DNA of 19,858 bases from CAZGDB01 sp964524705 (GTDB lineage: Bacteria > Pseudomonadota > Gammaproteobacteria > Berkiellales > Berkiellaceae). The notes under the pieces were generated by a model. That model saw nothing but the letters and a program-made list of their open reading frames with translations. It did not search any database and was not told where the DNA came from. Shown piece after piece: positions 6,972 to 14,954 of this stretch; position 1 is the first letter of the stretch, and each line of letters opens with the position of its first letter. Location of the stretch: contig CAZGDB010000025.1 in assembly GCA_964524705.1 (NCBI GenBank), forward strand, positions 1 to 19,858, given 5' to 3'. The position numbers and the translations under genes were made by a program.

Positions 6972-7678
6972 TGGTTTGGGATTTTACCTATTTATGGCAG
7001 CAGTGTATCACAAAAAGTATACGGTTTTTATGTGCACCGCAGTGCTTGTTGTGTCAGAAGGAAAACTTAAAAGAAAGACCGGTGTGTGATTTATGTTGGA
7101 GAGACTTATCCAGAAATTTACAAGGCTGTATTCGGTGTGCGCGGTTGGATTGTGATTGTAGCGCTTTAGACGCCCTAGGAGTGCATCGGATTTTAGCGCC
7201 TTTTGTGTTTGAGGGGAAAATTCGAGAAAGTATCCACCAGTTAAAGTTTTTTGGAAAATTGGGATATGGCACTTTATTAGGACAGTTGTGGATAGAGGCT
7301 TTATTCTTTGAAGTCTTAAAAGATAAACCAGATTTGCTTGTCCCCATGCCCTTAGCTCGGCATAAGTTACGGGAACGAGGATATAACCAGATTTTTGGTT
7401 TTACACGGTATGTGGGCAAGCGTTTAGACATCCCTGTTGCAGTTGCTGCTGAGTGTCAGATAGACACTTTGCCGCAACGTTTATTAAATGCACGTGAGCG
7501 TGCTCAAAATGTACGGGGTGCATTTAAGATGCGTGATTGTGTGGCCGGAAAATATATTGTTTTATGTGATGATGTGTGTACCACAGGTGCAACTTTAGCG
7601 AGTTTAACGGAAGCTGCATATCTGGCAGGCGCGCGAAAGGTCTCTTGGTGGGTAATTGCGCAGGCTAGATTTTCGTAG
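6965..7678 (+). CDS. comF: ComF/GntX-family phosphoribosyltransferase-like protein
   Basis: Member of the ComF (GntX/YhgH) family: an N-terminal zinc-ribbon plus a type I phosphoribosyltransferase domain, linked to DNA uptake and use in naturally competent bacteria. Cysteine pairs CLLC (27-30), CDLC (41-44), CIRC (55-58) and CDC (63-65) form the metal site. ERGYNQ (137-142) and the PRPP-binding block VLCDDVCTTGAT (199-210) are diagnostic; Cys replaces the usual hydrophobic residues in that block. Length 237 is normal. Two starts are possible: GTG at 6965, or TTG at 6971, which has AGGGG eight bases upstream. Either way the start touches the divergent bioC start, so its promoter must lie within bioC. 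The 3' end overlaps rsmJ by 14 bp. Its biochemical role is not settled for the family. Confidence 0.9.
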   Translation: MTLVWDFTYLWQQCITKSIRFLCAPQCLLCQKENLKERPVCDLCWRDLSRNLQGCIRCARLDCDCSALDALGVHRILAPFVFEGKIRESIHQLKFFGKLGYGTLLGQLWIEALFFEVLKDKPDLLVPMPLARHKLRERGYNQIFGFTRYVGKRLDIPVAVAAECQIDTLPQRLLNARERAQNVRGAFKMRDCVAGKYIVLCDDVCTTGATLASLTEAAYLAGARKVSWWVIAQARFS

Positions 7679-8237
7679 CATAAATATCATAGCGGATAGC
7701 TTGATAGCTTAAGCTATAGGTAGGTTTTTTTTCAGCATAATAGGGGCCGGTACGGGGGCGTTTAACAACCACTTTATACCTGGCGGCTTGTAATGCTGCT
7801 TCTAATAACGGTAGTGAATCTGGTTCGATAGGAGCTAAGGTTTGAATGAGTGCCATGCCTTTTTTAGGGAGTGCTTTTTTCTTTCCTGGAAACATAGGAT
7901 CTAAATAGACGACATCAGCGCTATTGGGGGCCAGCTGTGTTGCGGCATCTCCTTCACTGATCTGCCAATTTAATGCGAGCCCTTGTGCTTGAATATGATC
8001 ATGTGCTGTTTTCAGGCAGGCATAGATTTCAGGATGTTTTTCATAGGAATGCACATGATGCCCTTGGCTGGCACATAAAAAAGCATCGTATCCAAATCCC
8101 CCCATGGCATCAATAATATGTAGGATAGGGCAGGCGGATACTTTAAGGGCGCGGAGCAAAGGGTCTGTTTGATGGCACGCTTGTTTGACCCGGAAGGCAA
8201 ATTTTCCTTCCAGGTAGTTCGGGGCAAATGTGGTCAT
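7665..8237 (-). CDS. rsmJ: RsmJ-like 16S rRNA (guanine1516-N2) methyltransferase, short form
   Basis: SAM-dependent methyltransferase that in E. coli modifies G1516 of 16S rRNA. Matching blocks, numbered from the ATG at 8237, are DAMGGFGYDAF (43-53), the catalytic YLDPMFP (111-117) followed by KKKALPKK, VVVKRP (156-161) and the C-terminal RYDIYA. At 190 residues it is about 60 shorter than E. coli RsmJ, and the missing part is at the N-terminus; the family's N-terminal LEGKFAFR-like stretch is reduced to residues 9-16. The frame opens at GTG 8249, but the ATG at 8237 forms an ATGA overlap with the upstream permease stop. It is the last gene of the ftsY-permease-rsmJ operon. Confidence 0.87.
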   Translation of the reverse strand: MTTFAPNYLEGKFAFRVKQACHQTDPLLRALKVSACPILHIIDAMGGFGYDAFLCASQGHHVHSYEKHPEIYACLKTAHDHIQAQGLALNWQISEGDAATQLAPNSADVVYLDPMFPGKKKALPKKGMALIQTLAPIEPDSLPLLEAALQAARYKVVVKRPRTGPYYAEKKPTYSLSYQAIRYDIYATKI

Positions 8238-9445
8238 TTTGCAAGCCACAGCGTATAGAGTTCAATGCAGATCACACTGACAAAAAAGATTAAAGTAAAC
8301 CATTGGATTATCTTGCCCCCAGGGACCGTAAAGCTATTTGGTTGTTTGGGACTGCGTTGAGCAAAGAGTACCGGCAATATGCCTAATAAAATGGCCACAA
8401 ATAAACCTGCAAAACTCACAAAAAATAAAAAGCTATAGGGGATAAATAGAATAACGAGTAATGCGGGTGCCATGGTGAAAAGACCAAGGCCAGCAGGAGA
8501 GTTGCGATGTAAGCGTACAGGAAGCGCATCTTTTAGAAAATGTGCCAAGCTGATGCTAACGCCTAAGAAAGAAGTAATTAATGCAGAGAAGGCAAGTGAT
8601 TGGAAGGCTATTGCCAAAAACGGGCTATAGGGGCCTTGGACTAAGAGCTGACTAATTTTTTCAGTAGGATGTGGGGAGTTCGTAAATGCTAGTAAAGCAG
8701 TTGTATCACTAATTGGTAGCAGCCCGAACATGAGGGATTGCCATAAGATATAGACTATTAAAACAAAGCAGCTGCCACAGAAGAGTGCCGTTTTTAAACG
8801 CGCCTGGTTTTTATGGACCATCTTACAGAGCAAAGGGATGACAATGCCAAAACCAAATGCGGTAGTGAGTAAAGGTAAAATGGCAAAAAAATTACTGTAG
8901 TTGAGGGTGCTCGGTAGGAGTTCCCAATGCTTGGGTTCAAGATGTGGGGTTGCATGTCCTAAGAGTAGTGCATAAGAGAGACAGAGCAGAATCATAAAGA
9001 AGCGATTCACATAATCTACACCTTTAGTCCCAAGTGCTAACCATCCCCAGGCTAGTGTGGTGATGAGTACAAATAATACAGATTTATCACAGTAAATATT
9101 AAACCAGTGTTCAAATAGCGCAGAGGCCCATTCACTGAGGCCTAAAATATAGGCACAGATGAGGGTGTATAATAGGGAAAAATAGGCACCGGTGGTGATC
9201 CATTTTCCGAGATTGCCTAAGGTCAGGTGGGCCAGGGTAAAGAGGTCTGCATCATTCGGGGCACGTAAGCAGGCTTGTAGTAGGTAGGCTGCTGAGAGAG
9301 TCATAAAGAACCAAGTAATAAAAAATGCACTAATGGAGGGTAAAAAACCAATTTCTAAGGCACTTAAGGGCAGGGCAAGCATACCGCCGCCGATCGCAGT
9401 TCCTGCGATTAACAGTGTTGGCCCTAAGGGTAGGTTTTTTAGCAT
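8234..9445 (-). CDS. HAAAP-family amino acid permease (TyrP/Mtr-like)
   Basis: Inner-membrane proton symporter of the hydroxy/aromatic amino acid permease family (TyrP, Mtr, TnaB). The N-terminal signature AGTAIGGGMLALPL (14-27) matches TyrP, and about 11 membrane segments fill the 403 residues, a normal length. Tyrosine, tryptophan or another aromatic substrate is expected, but specificity cannot be told from sequence, and I give no symbol for that reason. The ATG at 9445 overlaps the ftsY stop by seven bases (ATGCTAA) and has GAGGAA upstream inside ftsY. Its own stop overlaps the rsmJ start. Its place directly behind ftsY, where ftsE-ftsX-rpoH follow in many gammaproteobacteria, is notable. 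Confidence 0.88.
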   Translation of the reverse strand: MLKNLPLGPTLLIAGTAIGGGMLALPLSALEIGFLPSISAFFITWFFMTLSAAYLLQACLRAPNDADLFTLAHLTLGNLGKWITTGAYFSLLYTLICAYILGLSEWASALFEHWFNIYCDKSVLFVLITTLAWGWLALGTKGVDYVNRFFMILLCLSYALLLGHATPHLEPKHWELLPSTLNYSNFFAILPLLTTAFGFGIVIPLLCKMVHKNQARLKTALFCGSCFVLIVYILWQSLMFGLLPISDTTALLAFTNSPHPTEKISQLLVQGPYSPFLAIAFQSLAFSALITSFLGVSISLAHFLKDALPVRLHRNSPAGLGLFTMAPALLVILFIPYSFLFFVSFAGLFVAILLGILPVLFAQRSPKQPNSFTVPGGKIIQWFTLIFFVSVICIELYTLWLAK

Positions 9446-10434
9446 GCAGGGAGTTCCTCTTCAAATAATGCGTTTACAAATTGTTCAGGATTAAAGTTTT
9501 GTAGGTCTTCTACTTGTTCTCCCACCCCAATATAGCGAATAGGCAATTTGAGTTGTTGTGCGATGGCAAAAAGGATGCCACCTTTAGCGGTGCCATCGAG
9601 TTTGGTAATGGATAGGCTTGAGATTGGGATCGTATCTGAAAACACTTTAGCTTGTTGTAAGCCATTTTGCCCGGTATTGGCATCTAGGATAAGCATAATT
9701 TCATGTGGGGCGGTGGGGTCTTGTTTTTGTAAGATACGAACGATTTTTTTGAGCTCTTCCATCAGGTGGGTTTTATTGTGGAGACGGCCTGCTGTGTCTG
9801 CTAGCACAAAATTAATATTTTTAGCTTTAGCGGAGGTGTAGGCATCAAAGAGGACTGCCGCACTATCTGCTCCAGTTGCATGCGCAATACAAGGTACGTC
9901 GATACGTTCGCCCCAAGCTTGTAATTGAGAAACCGCTGCGGCTCTGAAAGTGTCTCCTGCGGCTAAGAGTACAGAATGGCCTTGAGCTTTAAGTTGTGCA
10001 CCCAGTTTTCCAATGGTTGTTGTTTTGCCAGCACCATTGACGCCTACAAATAATAATACATACGGAGTTGCTTGTGCGGTCAGAGGGCTTGCTTGGTAGG
10101 GGGCAATTAGATTTTGTAAAGTAGTTTTTAACAGTGTTAAAGGGTTGCCATCAGGTGCTTGTTTTAAATTTTGTTGTAATTGGGCCAATACGGATTGGGT
10201 GGTGCTAACGCCGAGATCTGCACAAATTAGTTCTTTTTCTAACTCCTTGAGTGTCGTAGGATCTAAACGGGCTGCTTTTTTTAAAAAAGAAAAGCGATCT
10301 GTAAAGGCGTGACGTGTTTTTTGTAGGCCTGCTTTTAATCGTGCACCCCAAGATAAAGGAGGAGTGGTAGTCGGTGTGGCGGCTTCAGTGGCAAGCGTAC
10401 GATTTTTTTTAGTAAAAAAGTCAAACATGTGCAT
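9439..10434 (-). CDS. ftsY: FtsY, signal recognition particle receptor GTPase
   Basis: SRP-family GTPase that docks Ffh-bound ribosomes at the membrane for co-translational insertion. NG-domain motifs are complete: G1 GVNGAGKTT (131-139), DTFRAAA (161-167), G3 DTAGR (213-217), LDANTGQNG (250-258), G4 TKLDGTAKGG (277-286), and the closing YIGVGEQVEDLQNF. The N-terminal A region is short (about 45 residues, basic, rich in Thr/Pro), far smaller than the acidic A domain of E. coli FtsY. Total length is 331. The ATG at 10434 is used, but the second ATG at 10428 would give MFDFFTKK, a common FtsY N-terminus; neither has a clear ribosome-binding site. It is the first gene of a three-gene operon and is divergent from the M16 operon. 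Confidence 0.97.
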   Translation of the reverse strand: MHMFDFFTKKNRTLATEAATPTTTPPLSWGARLKAGLQKTRHAFTDRFSFLKKAARLDPTTLKELEKELICADLGVSTTQSVLAQLQQNLKQAPDGNPLTLLKTTLQNLIAPYQASPLTAQATPYVLLFVGVNGAGKTTTIGKLGAQLKAQGHSVLLAAGDTFRAAAVSQLQAWGERIDVPCIAHATGADSAAVLFDAYTSAKAKNINFVLADTAGRLHNKTHLMEELKKIVRILQKQDPTAPHEIMLILDANTGQNGLQQAKVFSDTIPISSLSITKLDGTAKGGILFAIAQQLKLPIRYIGVGEQVEDLQNFNPEQFVNALFEEELPAC

Positions 10435-10457
10435 ATTCTGGTGCTAGAAAAGGAACT

Positions 10458-10487
10458 ATTGTACCATGGGGCCAGGGACCGTGAAAT
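10458..10487 (-). promoter_or_regulatory. Possible ftsY promoter
   Basis: On the minus strand a TACAAT hexamer (plus 10458-10463, 5/6 to the -10 consensus) lies about 24 bases ahead of the ftsY ATG. Only a poor -35 (ATTTCA, 18 bp upstream) accompanies it. The 71-bp gap must also hold the promoter for the divergent M16 operon. Confidence 0.3.
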
Positions 10488-10505
10488 GCGTAAGGAAGCC
10501 ACTGC

Positions 10506-11831
10506 ATGTTAAAGTATACTGCGACCTTTCTGAGTCTGTTGCTATATGCAACGCCAGGCTCGTGTAAAGAAAGTACTCAAACTCACTCTTTTACTTTATC
10601 GAATGGCATTAAAGTGTTAGTACAAGAAGATCATCGTGCCCCCGTTGTCTTAACACAATTGTGGTATACGGTGGGCTCTAGTAAGGAGTTACGCCCAAAT
10701 ACCGGTTTATCCCATGTCTTGGAACATATGTTGTTTCATGGAACCAAGACACACCCCAAGGGGGCATATGAGTCATTGATTTTAGATCAAGGCGGTACGT
10801 ATAACGCTTTTACGTCTCAAGATGTTACCAGTTATTATAGTTTTGTCCCCAAAGAGAGTTTTGATACGATTTTAGACTTTGAAGTAGATCGTATGCAGCA
10901 TATAGACTTTCAGCCTGAGGCCTTTCAAAAAGAAATGAAAGTGGTGAAAGAAGAGCGTCGTATGCGTACGGATGATCACCCTTTAGGTAAACTGATGGAA
11001 CAGTTAAATGCTATCGCATTTATGCAGGGGCCTTATGGAAATCCTATTATAGGATGGATGGAAGACTTAGATCAGATGACCATGCAAGATGCACAAAGTT
11101 GGTATCAAACTTGGTATGCGCCGCAGAATATGGTTATTACAGTTGGGGGAGATGTTGACCCTAAAGTTGTCGTTGCAAAATTAGAGAAAAAATTTGGGGT
11201 ATTGCCGGCGACAAAACCGCAAGTGCGTAAAGAAGTGTCAGATCAGCTGGTTGGCGTGGCACGACAAGATTTACAGATGGAATTGCCGGTTAAGGCGCCT
11301 AAGTTGGTGTATGCCTTTAGAGTGCCTTCTTTAGGAGTGAATCAAGATAGTGCGTATGCTTTAGGGCTTGTTTCAGCCTGGTTAGGGGGGAAAAATTATC
11401 CCCTTTATAATCAATTAGTGCGAGAACAAAAGGTGGCTGCAGATATTTCTGTAGAGTATAATTTTTATCAAAAAGGACATGCACTTTTTGTTGTTGATTT
11501 GTCTCCTGCTCCTGGAGTGAGTATGGCGCAATTAGCAACTGCTTTTGAAAAAGCATGGGATACGCTCGCACAGACAACTCCGACGGATGCGGCCTTAGCA
11601 AATTTAAAAATGGGCTGGGTTTCTGGTAAAGTTTATGCTTCTGATTCGCTGAGTAATCAAATACAAACTTTAGGGTATTTAGAGACTATTGGTCTGGGTT
11701 GGCAAACCTATCAGACGGGTTTTGAAAAGGTTGAGGCAATGCGACTGGATGCTTTAAAAGACGCCTTTCAAAAACATTTATCATTAAAACAGGTCATCTG
11801 TATTAACGTTACACCTCAGGAGGCCTCATGA
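10506..11831 (+). CDS. M16 zinc peptidase, catalytic subunit
   Basis: Pitrilysin/insulinase-family (M16B) metallopeptidase of 441 residues. The inverted zinc motif HVLEH is at 70-74, and the third ligand Glu lies in the VVKEERR stretch (149 or 150), at the family spacing of about 76 residues. The N-terminus (about 1-20, ending GSC) looks like an export signal, so it probably acts in the periplasm. In the C-terminal half, the region equivalent to the substrate-positioning Arg/Tyr site reads REQKVAADISVEY and lacks the usual RExxGLxY form. The following gene supplies that form. The ATG has AAGGA nine bases upstream. It is the first gene of a four-gene operon. Orthologues sit between ftsY and rsmD in Pseudomonas. 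The substrate is unknown. Confidence 0.9.
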   Translation: MLKYTATFLSLLLYATPGSCKESTQTHSFTLSNGIKVLVQEDHRAPVVLTQLWYTVGSSKELRPNTGLSHVLEHMLFHGTKTHPKGAYESLILDQGGTYNAFTSQDVTSYYSFVPKESFDTILDFEVDRMQHIDFQPEAFQKEMKVVKEERRMRTDDHPLGKLMEQLNAIAFMQGPYGNPIIGWMEDLDQMTMQDAQSWYQTWYAPQNMVITVGGDVDPKVVVAKLEKKFGVLPATKPQVRKEVSDQLVGVARQDLQMELPVKAPKLVYAFRVPSLGVNQDSAYALGLVSAWLGGKNYPLYNQLVREQKVAADISVEYNFYQKGHALFVVDLSPAPGVSMAQLATAFEKAWDTLAQTTPTDAALANLKMGWVSGKVYASDSLSNQIQTLGYLETIGLGWQTYQTGFEKVEAMRLDALKDAFQKHLSLKQVICINVTPQEAS

Positions 11832-13258
11832 ACAGCTTCTTTGTTGCAGGGGTACAAAAATGTACTTCCTTTTTTTCTTTCCATAAAAAGCTAATAGTTA
11901 CTGGCACCTTAAGTATATGTGTAGGGGTGGGAGCTTGGTGGGCGTTGGTGCCACATACCCCCGCGTGGTTTTCTGCCTCTCCGTTAAATTTAGATACAGT
12001 ACGTTATAGTGAGAGCGCTCAGTTTGGATTTAGAATTCATCGTTGGACGACGACGGAAGGCACAGAAGTCTATTGTGTGCCCACGACAAATATTCCTATG
12101 GTGCAAGTGAGTTTGTTATTTCCAGCTGGGTACGCTTGGCAACAAAAAGAAGATGGTTTAGCATTATTGACGGCACGTATGCTAGAAGCTAGCAACACAG
12201 AAGATCTCGTTGCTATTACAGACAAATTAGATGCAGTTGGCGCGATTTATGAAAAAGGCATTAGACAAGATTATGCGCGAATTAATTTAACGAGTTTGTC
12301 AAAATCAGAAAATTTAGTTGCAGCAACGGATGTTGTGCGTGAGATTTTAGCCGCCCCACGATTTTTAGAACCAGACTTCCTTCGTATACGCAATGCTGCC
12401 ATTAATGATGCCCAACAAATTGCAGCCTATCCTTCTGAAATTGCTCAAAAAGCAGTATATCAGACATTATATCCAGAACACCCTTATCGTTTTAGAGCTT
12501 TGGGTAGTCCAGAATTGATGGCGACCGTGACGTTAGATCAAGTAAAAGCTTTTTTTGAACAACACTATGCTGCCAATCAGGCGAAAATTGTTATTGTGGG
12601 TGATCTCACTTTAAGACAAGCTGATGCTTTAGCCAAACATTTAATTACTGGATTGCCTGCAAAAGCACCCGTGCTAACATTGCCTATTGTGGATAAAGCG
12701 CCTAATACCGCAACAGTACATCAAGACTTAAATGTGCAACAAATGCAGATTTATCTGGCATCTACCGGGGCGATTCGTACGGATGATTATTATTCCTTAA
12801 TAGTCGGTAATGATATTTTAGGGGGGAGTACTAACGGACGTTTATTTCAGGTGTTAAGAGAGGCACAAGGTTTAGGGTATAATCCTTATACAGCTATAGG
12901 TTTTGGTTTACAATCACAGCCATTTTGGTTATCTATTCAAACAGATGCAAAAGTTGCTGCTAAAAGTGTGCAGCAAATGCAGCATTTAAAAGAAGAATTC
13001 TTTCAAAAAGGGCCGAGCCAGAAAGAAGTAGAAGAGGCACAGCGGCGTTTAATTGGTGAGTTAACCTTGAATTTAGCAAGTAATCAACAGCTGTTAGAAG
13101 CGATGATTCCTGTAGCTTTTTATAATTTGCCTTTGAACTATTATTTTAATTATGCGGAGTCTATTAAAAAAGTAACACCGGAAAGTGTAGCGGCAGCATT
13201 TAAAAACCATTTTCCAGATCAGAACTGGGTCCAAGTATTAGTAGGGCCACAAGGGTGA
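11828..13258 (+). CDS. M16-family protein, non-catalytic partner subunit
   Basis: Second M16 fold of 476 residues, without the zinc site: where HxxEH should be (about 113-117) it reads LLTAR within GLALLTARMLEAS. It retains the C-terminal block GRLFQVLREAQGLGYNPY, the Arg/Tyr region that positions substrate. In known two-chain M16B enzymes, one chain gives zinc and the other gives the Arg/Tyr pair; this gene fits the second role. The N-terminus has one hydrophobic segment (about 22-41), a membrane anchor or uncleaved signal. Its ATG overlaps the stop of the catalytic gene (ATGA), with AGGAGG four bases upstream, pointing to coupled, roughly equal production. It ends in a GTGA overlap with rsmD. 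Confidence 0.88.
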   Translation: MNSFFVAGVQKCTSFFSFHKKLIVTGTLSICVGVGAWWALVPHTPAWFSASPLNLDTVRYSESAQFGFRIHRWTTTEGTEVYCVPTTNIPMVQVSLLFPAGYAWQQKEDGLALLTARMLEASNTEDLVAITDKLDAVGAIYEKGIRQDYARINLTSLSKSENLVAATDVVREILAAPRFLEPDFLRIRNAAINDAQQIAAYPSEIAQKAVYQTLYPEHPYRFRALGSPELMATVTLDQVKAFFEQHYAANQAKIVIVGDLTLRQADALAKHLITGLPAKAPVLTLPIVDKAPNTATVHQDLNVQQMQIYLASTGAIRTDDYYSLIVGNDILGGSTNGRLFQVLREAQGLGYNPYTAIGFGLQSQPFWLSIQTDAKVAAKSVQQMQHLKEEFFQKGPSQKEVEEAQRRLIGELTLNLASNQQLLEAMIPVAFYNLPLNYYFNYAESIKKVTPESVAAAFKNHFPDQNWVQVLVGPQG

Positions 13259-13821
13259 ATAAAGGTTTAAGGATTATTGGTGGAAAATGGCGAGGCCGGA
13301 CTTTAAAGATCCCTACTGTGACCGTTATTCGTCCTACCCCAGATCGACTGCGTGAAACGTTATTTGGATGGTTGGCATTTTATTTGCCAGATAGCATTTG
13401 TTTAGATTTATTTGCAGGCAGCGGCGCGTTGAGTTTTGAAGCTTTGTCTCGTGGTGCTGCGAAAGTGTATATGGTCGAAAAAGACTTGCAGGCACAACAT
13501 GCTTTGCAGGAAAACATTGCTTTTTTTGAGACGATGAACCAGGCTGCCTTGGTTGCGCACGATGTCTATCATTGGTTAAAGCATACTCCTGTAATTGCCT
13601 CAGATATTATTTTTTTAGACCCCCCTTATCATGAAGCCCATTATTCGCGCATATTGCAGGACTTAGAAGAACATGGGTGGTTAAACGCTAATCCTTTACT
13701 TTATATAGAAAGTGCGGAACCACAATCTCACTTGATGTTACCACCTGGTTATGTCATTTTTAAAACCTATCATGCAGGTATGGCGCATGGTGTGTTATAT
13801 CAACGAGGCACCCTCGAATGA
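13255..13821 (+). CDS. rsmD: RsmD, 16S rRNA (guanine966-N2) methyltransferase
   Basis: Methylates G966 of 16S rRNA in the assembled 30S subunit. Diagnostic blocks are LRIIGGKWRGR (5-15), RPTPDRLRETLFGWL (26-40), the SAM motif LDLFAGSGALSFEALSRGA (50-68) and the catalytic DPPY (122-125). Length 188 is typical. It starts at GTG 13255, overlapping the preceding TGA, and its own stop overlaps the cca ATG. A position next to the ftsY locus is usual in gammaproteobacteria, here separated from it by the two M16 genes. Confidence 0.95.
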   Translation: MNKGLRIIGGKWRGRTLKIPTVTVIRPTPDRLRETLFGWLAFYLPDSICLDLFAGSGALSFEALSRGAAKVYMVEKDLQAQHALQENIAFFETMNQAALVAHDVYHWLKHTPVIASDIIFLDPPYHEAHYSRILQDLEEHGWLNANPLLYIESAEPQSHLMLPPGYVIFKTYHAGMAHGVLYQRGTLE

Positions 13822-14954
13822 TTCAGATGTATTTAGTTGGTGGTGCCGTGCGAGATAAATTATTAGGATTGCATGTTACAGAACGAGATTATGTGGTTGT
13901 GGGGGCTACAGTTGAAGAAATGCTTGCCCAAGGTTTTGAACCAGTGGGGCAGGCTTTCCCTGTTTTTTTACATCCTAAAACCCATGAAGAATATGCCTTA
14001 GCGCGCACAGAACGCAAATCCGGAAGAGGCTATCAAGGGTTTACATTTTTTGCAGATACGAGTGTGACTTTACAACAAGATTTAGCGCGTAGAGATTTAA
14101 CTATTAATGCAATGGCTGAAGATGCACACGGGAATATTATTGATGTGTTTGGTGGGCAAAAAGATTTGCAAGACCGATGGTTGCGACATGTGAGTGCTGC
14201 GTTTGTAGAAGATCCAGTCCGATTGTTACGGGTAGGACGATTTTTAGCGCGTTTTGAAACTTTAGGGTTTAAAGTGCATCCTACGACAATGCAACTTTTG
14301 CAAACTATGGTTCAGAATCAAGAAGTATCACATCTTGTGAAAGAGCGTGTATGGCGTGAACTATCTCGTGCACATGATATGGTTTCCCCTTGGGCTTTTT
14401 GGCAAGTGTTGGCAGAATCGGGTGCTTTGTCTGTGTTGTTTCCAGAATTGGCACCTCTGTTTACTGAAAAAGTGATGCAGGAATTGAAAAATATCTATAC
14501 CTTGCCTTTACCGACATCTAATGAGTTACGGTTAGCCGCAGCTTGGGCTGTTTTTTTTAAAGAGCAGGAATTTCAAGGGATTGCATTTTTGAAACAAGCA
14601 ACGCACACTATGGGAATGCCGCAACGTGCACAGATGGTTGCCATACGATTATTGCGAAGTTTAGCCGCGGCTCGGAAAGTTGTGTGGACAGATGCAACAC
14701 CTGTATTTGAATTCCTACAGTGCATGGATATATTTAAACAAGATGCGCATTGGAAAGATTTTTTTATGCTATTTGTGACGCTGGCTCCTGCTTTTGGAGT
14801 ACAGTGTCCATTTTCTGCAGAAACATTAGAAAACTTACAATTGCAATTATTGGCATTAAAGTTAACCCCAGAAGAGTGTCAGCATTTTCAAGGTCCGGCG
14901 TTGGGGCAGCATTTAGTAGAAAAGCGTATCAGCTTTTTACAAACTTTATTATGA
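13818..14954 (+). CDS. cca: Cca, CCA-adding tRNA nucleotidyltransferase without an HD domain
   Basis: Class II nucleotidyltransferase that builds or repairs the 3' CCA end of tRNAs. The N-terminal half is very close to E. coli Cca: YLVGGAVRDKLLG (5-17), FPVFLHPKTHEEYALARTER (47-66), RRDLTINAMA (91-100) and EDPVRLLRVGRFLARF (131-146). The DxD metal motif reads E22-R-D24, a conservative Asp-to-Glu change that I expect to be tolerated. The C-terminal HD phosphohydrolase domain of E. coli-type Cca (412 aa) is not visible: there is no HD pair after SVLFPELAPLF, and the protein is 378 residues. The ATG at 13818 overlaps the rsmD stop; a second ATG at 13827 is possible. The 3' end overlaps the convergent gene by six bases. 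Confidence 0.93.
   Translation: MIQMYLVGGAVRDKLLGLHVTERDYVVVGATVEEMLAQGFEPVGQAFPVFLHPKTHEEYALARTERKSGRGYQGFTFFADTSVTLQQDLARRDLTINAMAEDAHGNIIDVFGGQKDLQDRWLRHVSAAFVEDPVRLLRVGRFLARFETLGFKVHPTTMQLLQTMVQNQEVSHLVKERVWRELSRAHDMVSPWAFWQVLAESGALSVLFPELAPLFTEKVMQELKNIYTLPLPTSNELRLAAAWAVFFKEQEFQGIAFLKQATHTMGMPQRAQMVAIRLLRSLAAARKVVWTDATPVFEFLQCMDIFKQDAHWKDFFMLFVTLAPAFGVQCPFSAETLENLQLQLLALKLTPEECQHFQGPALGQHLVEKRISFLQTLL

Noticed and set aside
7054..7431. 125-codon minus-strand frame opposite comF
   Set aside because: It is antisense to the conserved ComF sequence, and its translation has no recognisable motif.
11317..11601. 94-codon minus-strand frame inside the M16 gene
   Set aside because: The plus frame carries the conserved M16 C-terminal half; the antisense frame looks random.
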